Origin: Escherichia ruysiae
Lineage (GTDB): Bacteria; Pseudomonadota; Gammaproteobacteria; Enterobacterales; Enterobacteriaceae
DNA length: 64,000 bases
Direction of reading: 5' to 3'
Assembly (NCBI RefSeq): GCF_031323975.1
Contig: NZ_JAVIWS010000001.1
Coordinates: 62,001 to 126,000, forward strand
Under the pieces are notes generated by a model that had not been told where the DNA came from, ran no database searches, and was given only the letters and a program-made list of their open reading frames with translations. Shown one piece after another: positions 41,387 to 51,392 of this stretch (position 1 is its first letter; every line of letters begins with the position of its first letter). A program made the position numbers and the translations under genes.

Positions 41387-41507
41387 TACAATGTTAGTTT
41401 CAACAGGGCGCATTATGACAAGCGAACCCTTTGGCCCGTAGCGTTTGAACCAGAAAATTGAGGGGCTGTACTGGTTGAATGAATTAAGTAGTGTTTTTGA
41501 TGGTTAG

Positions 41508-41544
41508 AAAAAAAGGACGCTTTTATGTGATAAAAAAGCGTCCT
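41508..41544 (-). terminator. Terminator of yoaC
   Basis: On the - strand, a stem made from AGGACGCTTTT and AAAAGCGTCCT is followed by seven T, 29 nt after the yoaC stop. It may serve yoaH weakly in the other direction. Confidence 0.85.
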
Positions 41545-41572
41545 GGCTCATTTGGGCTGGTAGAGATTTAAC

Positions 41573-41872
41573 TTATACCAGTGCTTTAAGCTCTTCCTGC
41601 ATATAGGACGAGAAGTATTCTGGATTTTTAATCACCACGCGTTCGCCAGATTCCATTTTTTTTGCCCATCCCACCATTTTTTCCGTGAATCCAGGATTCC
41701 AGCCTTCCTGTTCGGCTCGCGCAGTAATATCGGCGGTACTCGCGGGTACTCCCAGTTCTTTCAAATATTTAAATATTCCCTTCGCCGTACTTTCATTCAT
41801 AGAGCTGGGGGTTGGTGTTGATATATCCATGGCACCAATAAAATCCAGGGCTTTATCTATTACAGCAGGCAT
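41573..41872 (-). CDS. yoaC: DUF1889 protein YoaC
   Basis: 99 residues, soluble (MPAVIDKALDFIGAMDIS to QEELKALV), family DUF1889, function unknown. Weak ribosome site AAGGAC about 11 nt upstream of ATG. A single gene with its own terminator. Confidence 0.92.
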   Translation of the reverse strand: MPAVIDKALDFIGAMDISTPTPSSMNESTAKGIFKYLKELGVPASTADITARAEQEGWNPGFTEKMVGWAKKMESGERVVIKNPEYFSSYMQEELKALV

Positions 41873-42313
41873 ATTCTTGTCCTTAAATTAACCACGTGAT
41901 CGATAAGGCTATATATGACATTAAATTGCGCCTAATATCAAAAGGATTATAACGATATCTCATTAGTTAACCTGTTGACATTCAGGTATTTTAAAGGTAG
42001 CAGGTCATGGCGGGTTATCTAGTGATGTGCCGAAAATTAACAGCAAATCGTAGTACCGCAGCCAAGTTGTTCAGGCAAGGAAGGGCAAGAAAGAAAAGCA
42101 GCGTAAGTTAATCGAGTGATTAACATAATGGTTTGATTTTTGCGATTAATATCATTTATGTATAAATACAGCAGGAATCATAAAAATAAATTATCAGCCA
42201 GGGTACTACCCATTTAAAGTAAGACCTTAAGCACTGGCCGATTTGTTCACGATCGACCAGTTTTTCGATAAATTATCGTGTGATTTTTGCCTTGATATAA
42301 TTATCTTCCGGAA
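41873..42313. other. AT-rich gap between yoaC and yoaB
   Basis: 441 nt, no established gene. It contains the yoaC promoter and a short + strand open frame 42007-42111 (34 codons, see findings). AAACTGGTCG-type pairing near 42232-42265 (CGATTTGTTCACGATCG) suggests a weak hairpin at the yoaB 3' side. Confidence 0.4.
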
Positions 42314-42658
42314 TTAAACCGCCGCAATAATTTTAATTTCAACTTTATACTTCGGGTTCATCAATCCCGCTTGCACCGTGCAGCGCACCGGCGCATGACC
42401 CGCGACAACCCAGGCATCCCACGCTTTATTCATTGCAGCGAAGTCGTTTTTATCGGCCAGGAAAATGGTGGCATCCAGAATGCTCGATTTATTGCTGCCC
42501 TGTTTTTCCAGCACGGCGTCAATCTGCGCCAGCGTGTTGGCGGTTTGCTCAAACGCATCGGCATCAAGGTTTTCCGGTACACCGGTGTAGTAGAGCGTGT
42601 TGTTGTGGATCACCACATCAGACCAGCGGGCTTCGGCGTCAATACGAACGATAGTCAT
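42314..42658 (-). CDS. yoaB: RidA/YjgF-family protein YoaB
   Basis: 114 residues. RidA family proteins hydrolyse reactive enamines/imines; the catalytic Arg is present in APVRCTVQAGL. The specific substrate is unknown. I use the second of two adjacent ATGs to match the family start. Divergent from yoaA. Confidence 0.93.
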   Translation of the reverse strand: MTIVRIDAEARWSDVVIHNNTLYYTGVPENLDADAFEQTANTLAQIDAVLEKQGSNKSSILDATIFLADKNDFAAMNKAWDAWVVAGHAPVRCTVQAGLMNPKYKVEIKIIAAV

Positions 42659-42789
42659 CATTTTGTCCTCATCATCATTCCATTTTTGTGCAGCAAAGAC
42701 TGCCACAATGTAAGGTCGCCGTCACCACTTCAGCTGGCGAAAAGCAACCTGGCCTGACATAATCCCTGTTCAAATCAACAGGGGGTAGT

Positions 42790-44700
42790 GTGACGGACGA
42801 TTTTGCACCAGACGGTCAACTGGCGAAAGCGATACCTGGCTTTAAGCCGCGTGAACCACAGCGACAGATGGCGGTAGCCGTCGCTGGGGCGATAGAAAAA
42901 AGCCAGCCGCTGGTGGTGGAAGCGGGAACCGGTACGGGCAAAACCTACGCTTACCTTGCCCCTGCGCTGCGGGCGAAAAAGAAAGTCATTATCTCGACCG
43001 GCTCAAAAGCATTGCAGGATCAGCTCTACAGCCGCGATTTGCCAACAGTCTCAAAGGCATTGAAATATACGGGCAACGTGGCGCTGCTGAAAGGGCGCTC
43101 AAACTACCTCTGCCTCGAGCGTCTCGAACAGCAGGCGCTGGCGGGGGGCGATCTGCCGGTACAAATTTTAAGCGATGTGATCCTGCTGCGCTCCTGGTCC
43201 AATCAAACAGTCGATGGCGATATCAGCACCTGCGTCAGTGTCGCGGAAGATTCGCAGGCATGGCCGTTGGTCACCAGCACCAACGACAACTGCCTCGGCA
43301 GTGACTGCCCGATGTATAAAGATTGCTTTGTGGTCAAAGCACGCAAAAAAGCGATGGATGCCGATGTGGTGGTGGTAAACCATCATCTTTTTCTGGCGGA
43401 TATGGTGGTGAAAGAGAGTGGTTTTGGCGAACTGATCCCGGAAGCAGACGTCATGATCTTCGACGAAGCCCACCAGTTGCCGGACATTGCCAGCCAGTAT
43501 TTTGGGCAATCACTCTCCAGTCGACAATTGCTCGATCTGGCAAAAGACATCACCATCGCCTATCGCACCGAATTAAAAGACACTCAGCAGTTACAAAAGT
43601 GCGCTGACCGTCTTGCCCAGAGTGCGCAGGATTTTCGTCTGCAACTCGGTGAGCCAGGTTATCGCGGAAACCTGCGCGAACTGTTGGCCAATCCGCAAAT
43701 TCAACGGGCGTTTTTACTGCTCGATGATACCCTTGAACTCTGTTACGACGTGGCGAAATTGTCGCTGGGGCGTTCCGCCTTGCTGGATGCGGCATTTGAG
43801 CGCGCCACGTTGTATCGCACGCGGCTGAAACGGCTAAAAGAGATCAATCAGCCGGGCTACAGCTACTGGTACGAATGCACTTCGCGCCATTTTACTCTGG
43901 CACTCACGCCGCTCAGCGTGGCGGATAAATTCAAAGAGTTAATGGCGCAAAAACCAGGTAGCTGGATCTTTACCTCAGCAACGCTGTCGGTGAATGACGA
44001 TCTGCATCATTTTACCTCGCGGCTTGGCATTGAACAGGCAGAGTCGTTGCTGTTACCCAGCCCGTTTGATTACAGCCGCCAGGCGTTACTCTGTGTACCG
44101 CGCAACCTGCCGCAAACCAATCAACCAGGTTGTGCACGGCAACTGGCGGCAATGCTGCGACCGATCATCGAAGCCAATAACGGTCGTTGTTTTATGCTTT
44201 GTACCTCGCACGCCATGATGCGCGATCTGGCCGAGCAGTTCCGCGCTACCATGACGCTTCCCGTTTTGTTGCAGGGGGAAACCAGCAAAGGACAACTGTT
44301 GCAGCAATTTGTCAGCGCCGGTAACGCGCTTCTTGTGGCGACCAGCAGTTTCTGGGAAGGGGTGGACGTGCGCGGCGATACGCTGTCGCTGGTGATTATC
44401 GACAAGTTGCCGTTTACCTCGCCAGATGACCCGCTGTTAAAAGCGCGCATGGAAGATTGCCGTTTGCGTGGCGGAGACCCGTTCGATGAAGTGCAGCTAC
44501 CGGATGCGGTGATTACTCTTAAACAGGGCGTAGGGCGACTGATTCGCGACGCCGACGATCGCGGTGTGCTGGTGATTTGTGACAATCGGCTGGTGATGCG
44601 CCCTTACGGTGCGACGTTCCTCGCCAGCCTCCCGCCCGCACCGCGTACCCGTGACATTGCCCGTGCGGTTCGTTTCCTTGCGATACCATCCTCCAGGTAA
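42790..44700 (+). CDS. yoaA: XPD/DinG-family ATP-dependent DNA helicase YoaA
   Basis: 636 residues, iron-sulfur SF2 helicase that pairs with HolC (chi) in repair of stalled replication. GTG start. Walker A EAGTGTGKT near 42-50, DEAH box in MIFDEAHQLPD, motif VI QGVGRLIRD near 583. FeS cysteines in YLCLERL and NCLGSDCPMYKDC. Ribosome site AGGGGG. tsaB follows after 57 nt. Confidence 0.96.
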   Translation: MTDDFAPDGQLAKAIPGFKPREPQRQMAVAVAGAIEKSQPLVVEAGTGTGKTYAYLAPALRAKKKVIISTGSKALQDQLYSRDLPTVSKALKYTGNVALLKGRSNYLCLERLEQQALAGGDLPVQILSDVILLRSWSNQTVDGDISTCVSVAEDSQAWPLVTSTNDNCLGSDCPMYKDCFVVKARKKAMDADVVVVNHHLFLADMVVKESGFGELIPEADVMIFDEAHQLPDIASQYFGQSLSSRQLLDLAKDITIAYRTELKDTQQLQKCADRLAQSAQDFRLQLGEPGYRGNLRELLANPQIQRAFLLLDDTLELCYDVAKLSLGRSALLDAAFERATLYRTRLKRLKEINQPGYSYWYECTSRHFTLALTPLSVADKFKELMAQKPGSWIFTSATLSVNDDLHHFTSRLGIEQAESLLLPSPFDYSRQALLCVPRNLPQTNQPGCARQLAAMLRPIIEANNGRCFMLCTSHAMMRDLAEQFRATMTLPVLLQGETSKGQLLQQFVSAGNALLVATSSFWEGVDVRGDTLSLVIIDKLPFTSPDDPLLKARMEDCRLRGGDPFDEVQLPDAVITLKQGVGRLIRDADDRGVLVICDNRLVMRPYGATFLASLPPAPRTRDIARAVRFLAIPSSR

Positions 44701-44757
44701 TTTGTTATTGAGTATGGTATGATGCGCGCCTTTTTATTGATCTAAGCACGAAGACCC

Positions 44758-45453
44758 ATGCGAATTCTGGCTATCGATACCGCGACAGAGGCCTGCTCTG
44801 TCGCCCTGTGGAACGACGGTACTGTCAACGCTCATTTTGAGCTTTGCCCTCGTGAACATACTCAACGAATCTTACCGATGGTGCAGGATATCCTGACCAC
44901 CAGCGGAACTTCCCTGACTGACATAAACGCTCTGGCTTACGGACGTGGCCCTGGTAGCTTTACCGGCGTGCGCATCGGTATTGGCATTGCGCAAGGGCTG
45001 GCGCTTGGCGCGGAGCTGCCGATGATTGGCGTCTCCACGCTAATGACGATGGCGCAAGGGGCGTGGCGCAAAAACGGCGCAACCCGCGTGCTGGCAGCCA
45101 TTGACGCGCGAATGGGCGAAGTTTACTGGGCCGAATATCAGCGTGATGAAAACGGTGTCTGGCACGGTGAAGAAACCGAAGCCGTACTCAAACCAGAACT
45201 CGTTCATGAGCGGATGCAGCAGCTTTCCGGAGAATGGGTGACGGTGGGAACGGGCTGGCAAGCCTGGCCGGATCTCGGTAAAGATAGCGGGCTGGTTTTG
45301 CGCGATGGCGAAGTGTTACTGCCCGCCGCAGAAGATATGCTGCCGATTGCCTGCCAGATGTTTACCGAGGGTAAAACGGTAGCGGTGGAACATGCCGAGC
45401 CGGTTTATTTACGTAACAACGTCGCCTGGAAGAAACTTCCGGGCAAAGAATGA
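44758..45453 (+). CDS. tsaB: tRNA t6A biosynthesis protein TsaB
   Basis: Also yeaZ. 231 residues, ASKHA-fold partner that binds TsaD and TsaE for threonylcarbamoyladenosine (t6A37) formation in ANN-decoding tRNAs; essential in E. coli. [14 protein letters not shown] at the N-terminus and [15 protein letters not shown] are the signatures. Upstream of yeaY by 39 nt. Confidence 0.97.
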   Translation: MRILAIDTATEACSVALWNDGTVNAHFELCPREHTQRILPMVQDILTTSGTSLTDINALAYGRGPGSFTGVRIGIGIAQGLALGAELPMIGVSTLMTMAQGAWRKNGATRVLAAIDARMGEVYWAEYQRDENGVWHGEETEAVLKPELVHERMQQLSGEWVTVGTGWQAWPDLGKDSGLVLRDGEVLLPAAEDMLPIACQMFTEGKTVAVEHAEPVYLRNNVAWKKLPGKE

Positions 45454-45460
45454 ATCTTAA
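45432..45460 (+). promoter_or_regulatory. Possible sigma-E promoter of yeaY
   Basis: GAAACTT, 16 nt, TCTTAA resembles the sigma-E -35 (GGAACTT) and -10 (TCnnA) elements, 33 nt upstream of yeaY and overlapping the end of tsaB. yeaY is a reported sigma-E gene. Confidence 0.4.
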
Positions 45461-45492
45461 GAGTATGCCCTGAGAAAAAAAGGAGTCGCATC

Positions 45493-46074
45493 ATGGCGGT
45501 TCAAAAGAATGTTATCAAAGGCATACTGGCAGGTACGTTTGCGCTAATGCTGAGCGGTTGTGTCACTGTGCCGGACGCCATTAAAGGCAGCAGTCCCACG
45601 CCGCAACAAGATTTAGTTCGGGTGATGAGTGCGCCGCAGCTGTACGTTGGTCAGGAGGCGCGTTTTGGTGGCAAAGTGGTCGCGGTACAAAACCAGCAAG
45701 GGAAAACCCGCCTGGAAATTGCTACCGTACCGCTGGACAGCGGAGCCAGGCCGACGCTGGGAGAACCTTCTCGCGGTCGCATTTATGCAGATGTGAACGG
45801 TTTTCTGGACCCGGTGGATTTCCGTGGACAACTGGTCACAGTTGTTGGGCCAATCACCGGTACGGTTGACGGAAAAATCGGCAACACGCCCTATAAATTT
45901 ATGGTGATGCAGGTAACGGGTTATAAACGTTGGCATTTAACCCAGCAGGTGATTATGCCGCCTCAGCCGATTGATCCGTGGTTTTATGGCGGTCGTGGCT
46001 GGCCCTATGGCTACGGCGGATGGGGCTGGTATAATCCTGGCCCCGCGAGAGTACAAACAGTTGTAACTGAATAA
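45493..46074 (+). CDS. yeaY: Slp-family outer-membrane lipoprotein YeaY
   Basis: 193 residues. Lipobox MLSGCVTV: signal peptide cut before Cys23. Paralogue of the starvation lipoprotein Slp; envelope-stress related, exact role unknown. The C-terminus is rich in Gly, Trp and Tyr ([17 protein letters not shown]). AAGGAG ribosome site. Downstream hairpin at 46096-46120 (GAAACAGCGG/CCGCTGTTTC) lacks a clean T tract. Confidence 0.94.
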   Translation: MAVQKNVIKGILAGTFALMLSGCVTVPDAIKGSSPTPQQDLVRVMSAPQLYVGQEARFGGKVVAVQNQQGKTRLEIATVPLDSGARPTLGEPSRGRIYADVNGFLDPVDFRGQLVTVVGPITGTVDGKIGNTPYKFMVMQVTGYKRWHLTQQVIMPPQPIDPWFYGGRGWPYGYGGWGWYNPGPARVQTVVTE

Positions 46075-46189
46075 TTGCTTGTTTTTAAAGAAAAAGAAAC
46101 AGCGGCTGGTCCGCTGTTTCTGCATTCTTACAGTAACGATAAAAATAAATAGTGACGCGCCTCGCAACCTTTTCGTTGGGTAATTATCA

Positions 46190-46206
46190 AGCTGGTATGA
46201 TGAGTT
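46190..46206 (+). promoter_or_regulatory. FadR operator of fadD
   Basis: AGCTGGTATGATGAGTT matches the FadR consensus (A/T)NCTGGTCNGANNNGTT and the known fadD site. FadR without acyl-CoA represses fadD. Confidence 0.8.
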
Positions 46207-46278
46207 AATATTATGTTAACGGCATGTATATCACTTGGGGTTGCGATGACGACGAACACGCATTTTAGAGGTGAAGAA

Positions 46279-47964
46279 TTGAAGAAGGTTTGGCTTAACC
46301 GTTATCCCGCCGATGTTCCGACGGAGATCAACCCTTACCGTTATCAATCTCTGGTGGATATGTTTGAGCAGTCGGTCGCGCGCTACGCCGACAAGCCAGC
46401 GTTTGTGAATATGGGGGAGGTGATGACCTTCCGCAAACTGGAAGAACGCAGTCGCGCGTTTGCCGCTTATTTGCAACAAGGGCTGGGGCTGAAGAAGGGC
46501 GATCGCGTTGCGCTGATGATGCCTAACTTATTGCAATATCCGGTGGCGCTGTTTGGTATTTTGCGTGCCGGGATGATCGTCGTAAACGTTAACCCGTTGT
46601 ATACCCCACGCGAACTTGAGCATCAGCTTAACGATAGCGGCGCATCGGCGATTGTCATTGTGTCTAACTTTGCCCATACCCTGGAAAAAGTGGTCGATAA
46701 AACCGCCGTCCAGCACGTTATTCTGACCCGTATGGGCGATCAGCTATCTACGGCAAAAGGCACGGTAGTCAATTTCGTTGTTAAATACATCAAGCGTCTG
46801 GTGCCGAAATACCATCTGCCAGATGCCATTTCATTTCGTAGCGCCCTGCACAACGGCTACCGGATGCAGTACGTCAAACCCGAACTGGTGCCGGAAGATT
46901 TAGCTTTCCTGCAATACACCGGCGGCACCACAGGTGTGGCGAAAGGCGCGATGCTGACTCACCGCAATATGCTGGCGAACCTGGAACAGGTCAACGCCAC
47001 CTATGGGCCGTTGCTGCATCCAGGTAAAGAACTGGTAGTAACGGCACTGCCGCTCTATCACATTTTTGCACTGACCATTAACTGCCTGCTGTTTATCGAA
47101 CTCGGCGGGCAGAACCTGCTTATCACTAACCCACGTGATATTCCGGGGCTGGTGAAAGAGCTGGCGAAATATCCGTTTACCGCTATCACCGGCGTAAACA
47201 CCTTGTTCAATGCGTTGCTGAACAATAAAGAGTTCCAGCAGCTGGATTTCTCCAGTCTGCACCTTTCCGCAGGCGGTGGGATGCCCGTTCAGCAAGTGGT
47301 GGCAGAACGCTGGGTAAAACTGACCGGACAATATCTGCTGGAAGGTTATGGCTTAACCGAGTGTGCGCCACTGGTGAGCGTTAACCCGTATGATATTGAT
47401 TATCACAGCGGTAGCATTGGATTACCGGTGCCCTCGACGGAGGCCAAACTGGTGGATGATGACGATAACGAAGTACCACCGGGGCAACCGGGCGAACTTT
47501 GTGTCAGAGGTCCTCAGGTGATGTTGGGCTACTGGCAGCGTCCGGATGCCACCGATGAAATCATCAAAAACGGTTGGTTACACACTGGCGATATTGCGGT
47601 AATGGATGAAGAAGGATTCCTGCGCATTGTCGATCGTAAAAAAGACATGATTCTGGTTTCCGGTTTTAACGTCTATCCCAACGAGATTGAAGATGTCGTC
47701 ATGCAGCACCCTGGCGTACAGGAAGTGGCGGCTGTTGGCGTACCTTCTGGCTCCAGTGGTGAAGCGGTGAAAATCTTTGTGGTGAAAAAAGACGCGTCGC
47801 TCACTGAAGAGTCACTGGTGACCTTTTGCCGCCGTCAGCTTACGGGCTACAAAGTACCGAAGCTGGTGGAATTTCGTGATGAGTTACCGAAATCTAACGT
47901 CGGGAAAATTTTGCGACGAGAATTACGTGACGAAGCGCGCGGCAAAGTGGACAATAAAGCCTGA
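46279..47964 (+). CDS. fadD: Long-chain fatty acyl-CoA ligase
   Basis: Activates imported long-chain fatty acids to acyl-CoA at the inner membrane, first step of beta-oxidation. 561 residues with the TTG start (TTG-AAG-AAG-GTT), supported by AGAGGTGAA just upstream; an open extension 5' covers the regulatory DNA. AMP-binding signature [13 protein letters not shown] near 213-225, LTEC, and the FACS motif around [20 protein letters not shown]. FadR site upstream. Confidence 0.97.
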   Translation: MKKVWLNRYPADVPTEINPYRYQSLVDMFEQSVARYADKPAFVNMGEVMTFRKLEERSRAFAAYLQQGLGLKKGDRVALMMPNLLQYPVALFGILRAGMIVVNVNPLYTPRELEHQLNDSGASAIVIVSNFAHTLEKVVDKTAVQHVILTRMGDQLSTAKGTVVNFVVKYIKRLVPKYHLPDAISFRSALHNGYRMQYVKPELVPEDLAFLQYTGGTTGVAKGAMLTHRNMLANLEQVNATYGPLLHPGKELVVTALPLYHIFALTINCLLFIELGGQNLLITNPRDIPGLVKELAKYPFTAITGVNTLFNALLNNKEFQQLDFSSLHLSAGGGMPVQQVVAERWVKLTGQYLLEGYGLTECAPLVSVNPYDIDYHSGSIGLPVPSTEAKLVDDDDNEVPPGQPGELCVRGPQVMLGYWQRPDATDEIIKNGWLHTGDIAVMDEEGFLRIVDRKKDMILVSGFNVYPNEIEDVVMQHPGVQEVAAVGVPSGSSGEAVKIFVVKKDASLTEESLVTFCRRQLTGYKVPKLVEFRDELPKSNVGKILRRELRDEARGKVDNKA

Positions 47965-47983
47965 GCGTTAAGTCAGTCGTCAG

Positions 47984-48009
47984 ACGCCGGTTAATCCGGC
48001 GTTTTTTTT
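47984..48009 (+). terminator. Hairpin with T8 tract between fadD and rnd
   Basis: ACGCCGG / CCGGCGT stem, 5-nt loop, then eight T ending 25 nt before the rnd TTG. It terminates fadD. In E. coli the U8 run in the rnd leader is needed for good rnd translation, so the tract has two uses. Confidence 0.85.
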
Positions 48010-48033
48010 GACGCCCACTAAAGAGAATACAAT

Positions 48034-49161
48034 TTGAATTACCAAATGATTACCACGGACGATGCGCTGGCTTCTTTGTGTGAAGCCGTCCGTGCCTTTC
48101 CGGCGATAGCCCTGGATACTGAATTTGTACGTACGCGCACCTATTACCCGCAACTGGGGTTGATTCAACTTTTTGATGGCGAGCATCTGGCGCTAATCGA
48201 TCCTCTTGGGATCAGCGACTGGTCACCGCTAAAGGCAATCTTGCGCGATCCTTCCATCACCAAATTTCTCCATGCGGGCAGTGAAGATCTGGAAGTATTC
48301 CTCAATGTCTTTGGCGAATTACCTCAACCCCTGATTGACACGCAAATCCTCGCCGCATTCTGCGGACGCCCGATGTCATGGGGTTTTGCCTCCATGGTGG
48401 AAGAGTATTCCGGTGTTACGCTGGACAAGAGCGAATCGCGCACCGACTGGCTCGCCAGACCGTTAACCGAACGTCAGTGCGAATACGCGGCGGCGGATGT
48501 CTGGTATCTGTTACCGATCACCGCAAAGCTGATGGTTGAAACCGAAGCCTCTGGCTGGCTACCTGCGGCGCTGGATGAATGTCGCCTGATGCAAACACGT
48601 CGTCAGGAAGTCGTTGCGCCGGAAGATGCCTGGCGTGATATCACCAATGCCTGGCAATTACGGACGCGCCAGTTGGCTTGTTTGCAACTGTTAGCCGACT
48701 GGCGATTGCGCAAGGCGCGGGAGCGCGATCTGGCGGTGAACTTTGTCGTGCGTGAAGAACACTTGTGGTCGGTAGCGCGTTATATGCCAGGGAGTCTGGG
48801 CGAACTGGACAGCCTGGGCTTATCCGGTAGCGAAATCCGCTTTCACGGTAAAACGCTGCTGGCGCTGGTGGAAAAAGCGCAGACATTGCCGGAAGAGGCC
48901 TTACCGCAGCCGATGCTTAACCTGATGGACATGCCGGGTTATCGTAAAGCGTTTAAAGCGATTAAGTCGCTGATTACTGACGTGAGCGAAACGCACAAGA
49001 TCAGCGCCGAATTGCTGGCATCGCGTCGGCAAATCAACCAACTGCTGAACTGGCACTGGAAATTAAAACCGCAGAACAATTTGCCTGAGCTGATTTCCGG
49101 CTGGCGTGGTGAGTTGATGGCGGAAGCATTACACAATTTATTGCAGGAATATCCGCAGTAA
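48034..49161 (+). CDS. rnd: Ribonuclease D
   Basis: 3'-5' exoribonuclease that helps mature tRNA 3' ends. 375 residues, UUG start as known for rnd. DEDDy exonuclease domain about 1-200 (ALDTEF, HAGSEDLEVF, YAAADVWYL), HRDC domain about 210-290, second helical domain to the end. A REP element follows the stop. Confidence 0.97.
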   Translation: MNYQMITTDDALASLCEAVRAFPAIALDTEFVRTRTYYPQLGLIQLFDGEHLALIDPLGISDWSPLKAILRDPSITKFLHAGSEDLEVFLNVFGELPQPLIDTQILAAFCGRPMSWGFASMVEEYSGVTLDKSESRTDWLARPLTERQCEYAAADVWYLLPITAKLMVETEASGWLPAALDECRLMQTRRQEVVAPEDAWRDITNAWQLRTRQLACLQLLADWRLRKARERDLAVNFVVREEHLWSVARYMPGSLGELDSLGLSGSEIRFHGKTLLALVEKAQTLPEEALPQPMLNLMDMPGYRKAFKAIKSLITDVSETHKISAELLASRRQINQLLNWHWKLKPQNNLPELISGWRGELMAEALHNLLQEYPQ

Positions 49162-49172
49162 AACGTTCGTAA

Positions 49173-49205
49173 GCCGGACAAGGCGCAACCAGCGCCGCAT
49201 CCGGC
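49173..49205. repeat. REP element after rnd
   Basis: GCCGGACAAGGCG and CGCCGCATCCGGC arms form a single classical REP hairpin in the 54-nt gap between convergent rnd and yeaX. Confidence 0.85.
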
Positions 49206-49215
49206 TTCGGATAAA

Positions 49216-50181
49216 CTACAGATCCAACACCAGTCGTTTACCCTTCGCGCGCGAACAACAGATCAACATACTCTGCTGGCTGGCGCGCTCTTCATCGCTA
49301 AAATACTGGTCCCGATGATCGGCTTCACCTTCAAGAATTGCTGTTTCACAGGTTCCGCATACCCCTTCACGACATAAACATTCCACTTTTGCCGCTTTGT
49401 TATTTTCAATGACCTGCAAAATGGTCATCTCTTCTGGTACTACAAACTCTTTCCCGGAACGGGCGAGTACCAGGGTAAAGGCATCGCCGGTTTTGTCTTC
49501 AATAGCAAACTGCTCAAAGTGCAGCGTATCGGCGGAGATGCCCAGACGCGCTGCTTCACTTCTCACCGCGTCATTCAGAGCTTCGGGGCCACAGGTATAA
49601 ATGTGTGTGCCAGGGGCGACATCCGCCAATAATCGCACTAATTCGAGTCGCGTTCCGATCGATGAGTGATGAAAATGAATCTTATCAGTCTGCGGATGTT
49701 GGTTTAATTCATCACGAAATGCGCAACTTACTGGACTCCGCGAACAATAATGTAACTGCCAGTCGACGTCCGTGTGTTGCAACTCTGCCAGATGCGACAG
49801 GAAAGGGGTGATACCAATGCCGCCTGCGATAAACAGATGCTTTCGAGCCGTGGGAACCAGAGCAAACAGGTTATTGGGTGTCGAGATGGTCAATCGATCG
49901 CCCGCTTTTACCTGCTGATGCAAAAAGCGCGAACCGCCGCGCGAGTTCTCTTCCAGCCGAACGGCAATCTGATAACAAGAGGTGTCGAGTGGCGAACTTA
50001 GTAGTGAATAAGCATTGCTGTACTGGTTATCACCATCACTCATCTGCACAATGACGTGACTTCCGCCGGTGAACGCAGGCAGCGGTTTGCCATCGGTTGA
50101 CACCAGCGTGAAGCGTTTCACCTGTTCGGTAAGCGGTTCAATCTGGCTCACCTGTACTTCAAACATTTGATAGTCTGACAT
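49216..50181 (-). CDS. yeaX: Carnitine monooxygenase reductase subunit
   Basis: 321 residues. FAD/NAD(P)H ferredoxin-reductase domain about 1-225 (GGSHVIVQMSDG, FIAGGIGITPFLSH, YTCGPEALNDA), then a plant-type 2Fe-2S domain with CLCREGVCGTC and a last Cys near LICCSRA. Passes electrons to YeaW, which oxidises carnitine (or gamma-butyrobetaine) and releases trimethylamine. Third gene of the yeaV-yeaW-yeaX cluster. Confidence 0.95.
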   Translation of the reverse strand: MSDYQMFEVQVSQIEPLTEQVKRFTLVSTDGKPLPAFTGGSHVIVQMSDGDNQYSNAYSLLSSPLDTSCYQIAVRLEENSRGGSRFLHQQVKAGDRLTISTPNNLFALVPTARKHLFIAGGIGITPFLSHLAELQHTDVDWQLHYCSRSPVSCAFRDELNQHPQTDKIHFHHSSIGTRLELVRLLADVAPGTHIYTCGPEALNDAVRSEAARLGISADTLHFEQFAIEDKTGDAFTLVLARSGKEFVVPEEMTILQVIENNKAAKVECLCREGVCGTCETAILEGEADHRDQYFSDEERASQQSMLICCSRAKGKRLVLDL

Positions 50182-50236
50182 TGCTGTACTCCATCAAAAA
50201 TCAGCCCGGCGGCGGAAAATACCGCCGCCGATGTCA

Positions 50237-51361
50237 TTAGTCCTTAAACACCTGCGCCAGCAGATTATGGAAATGGGCGATACCGTGTTCGGAAATACCG
50301 CTACCGCTACTGTCGGCCATGATGCGCCCCTGCCCACGATAGCCACGCGATTTCAGCCCTTTCTGTACGCTTTCAACCAGACGTAAATCTTCCGGACGGA
50401 ACACATCGCGATACCACTCAATCAGCGATTTTTGCTCATCGGTTAGCTCTTCATTGGTGAAGTAGATATCGTAGTTTTGCAGGGTAGTTTCAGAATCCAC
50501 CGGGAATTCATAAATGACCGTCATCATCCCTTTGATTGGCGTGACGTTCAGCATAGTGCACGGCCACAGCCAGAAACCGTGGAACGCAGCGTCTGTACCT
50601 TCTTCAAATTTAAACGACTGTTCGGACGGTTTGGCGAAACCGTATTGCAGCGTCCAGTTGCCGTGCATGGTGTGCCAGTAACGATCAACCTGAACGGAGT
50701 CTGAGAAACCTGGATGCGCCGGACCACAGTGGTAGCACTCAAGATAGTTATCGACAATGTTCTTCCAGTTGGCAGGCGTGCGGGTGGTAAAGCGGGCCGC
50801 CAGTTTCAGATCGTGGACTTCCGGGCAGGCTTCCAGCACTTTTGCCGCCAGGCCTGGTAACTGATCTTCTACGCTGGTGGCGTTGGGATCCATGTTGATG
50901 AAGACGAATCCGGCATATTCTTCCAGACGCACCGGAACCAGTTGCGCTTTGTCACTATCGAAATTGGCGACGTTTTCACAGTTACGCGCATGAGCCAGGT
51001 TGCCATCGAGTTTGAATGCCCAGGCGTGATATGGGCAGGTAATCACATTTTTCGCTTTCCCTTCACCGCTCAATAATTGATGACCACGGTGCGGGCAAAC
51101 GTTATAGAATGCGCGCAAAACCTTATCACGGCCGCGTACCAGCACGATGCTTTCGCCAATGATCTCACGCGTCACGTAATCATTGGCATTCGCCAGTTCG
51201 CTACTGTGAGCGACGCAAATCCAGCTTTTGGCGAAGACGTTCTCTTTTTCGTGTTCAAAGGCGTTCTGATCAGTATAAAAGCGGGCAGGAATGGTCCACG
51301 CTTCCTGTGGGTTAGCGCAAAAATTTCCGGGTAGTACAAAGTCAGGGCTCAGATTGCTCAT
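50237..51361 (-). CDS. yeaW: Carnitine monooxygenase oxygenase subunit
   Basis: 374 residues. Rieske 2Fe-2S centre CPHRGH...CPYHAW (about 86-111), mononuclear iron region DNYLECYHCGPAHPGF (His, His, with a later Asp). The Glu of YLECYH is the bridging residue typical of CntA-type enzymes. Start at MSNLSPDF; an upstream extension is rejected because it runs into yeaV. Quaternary amine substrates are delivered by YeaV. Confidence 0.95.
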   Translation of the reverse strand: MSNLSPDFVLPGNFCANPQEAWTIPARFYTDQNAFEHEKENVFAKSWICVAHSSELANANDYVTREIIGESIVLVRGRDKVLRAFYNVCPHRGHQLLSGEGKAKNVITCPYHAWAFKLDGNLAHARNCENVANFDSDKAQLVPVRLEEYAGFVFINMDPNATSVEDQLPGLAAKVLEACPEVHDLKLAARFTTRTPANWKNIVDNYLECYHCGPAHPGFSDSVQVDRYWHTMHGNWTLQYGFAKPSEQSFKFEEGTDAAFHGFWLWPCTMLNVTPIKGMMTVIYEFPVDSETTLQNYDIYFTNEELTDEQKSLIEWYRDVFRPEDLRLVESVQKGLKSRGYRGQGRIMADSSGSGISEHGIAHFHNLLAQVFKD

Positions 51362-51392
51362 AGGGATACCTTTATCGTTAGGATGATGGCGC

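Noticed and set aside
46213..46278. ATG-led extension of fadD
   Set aside because: The TTG at 46279 has AGAGGTGAA upstream and gives the known 561-residue protein; the extension lies next to the FadR operator.
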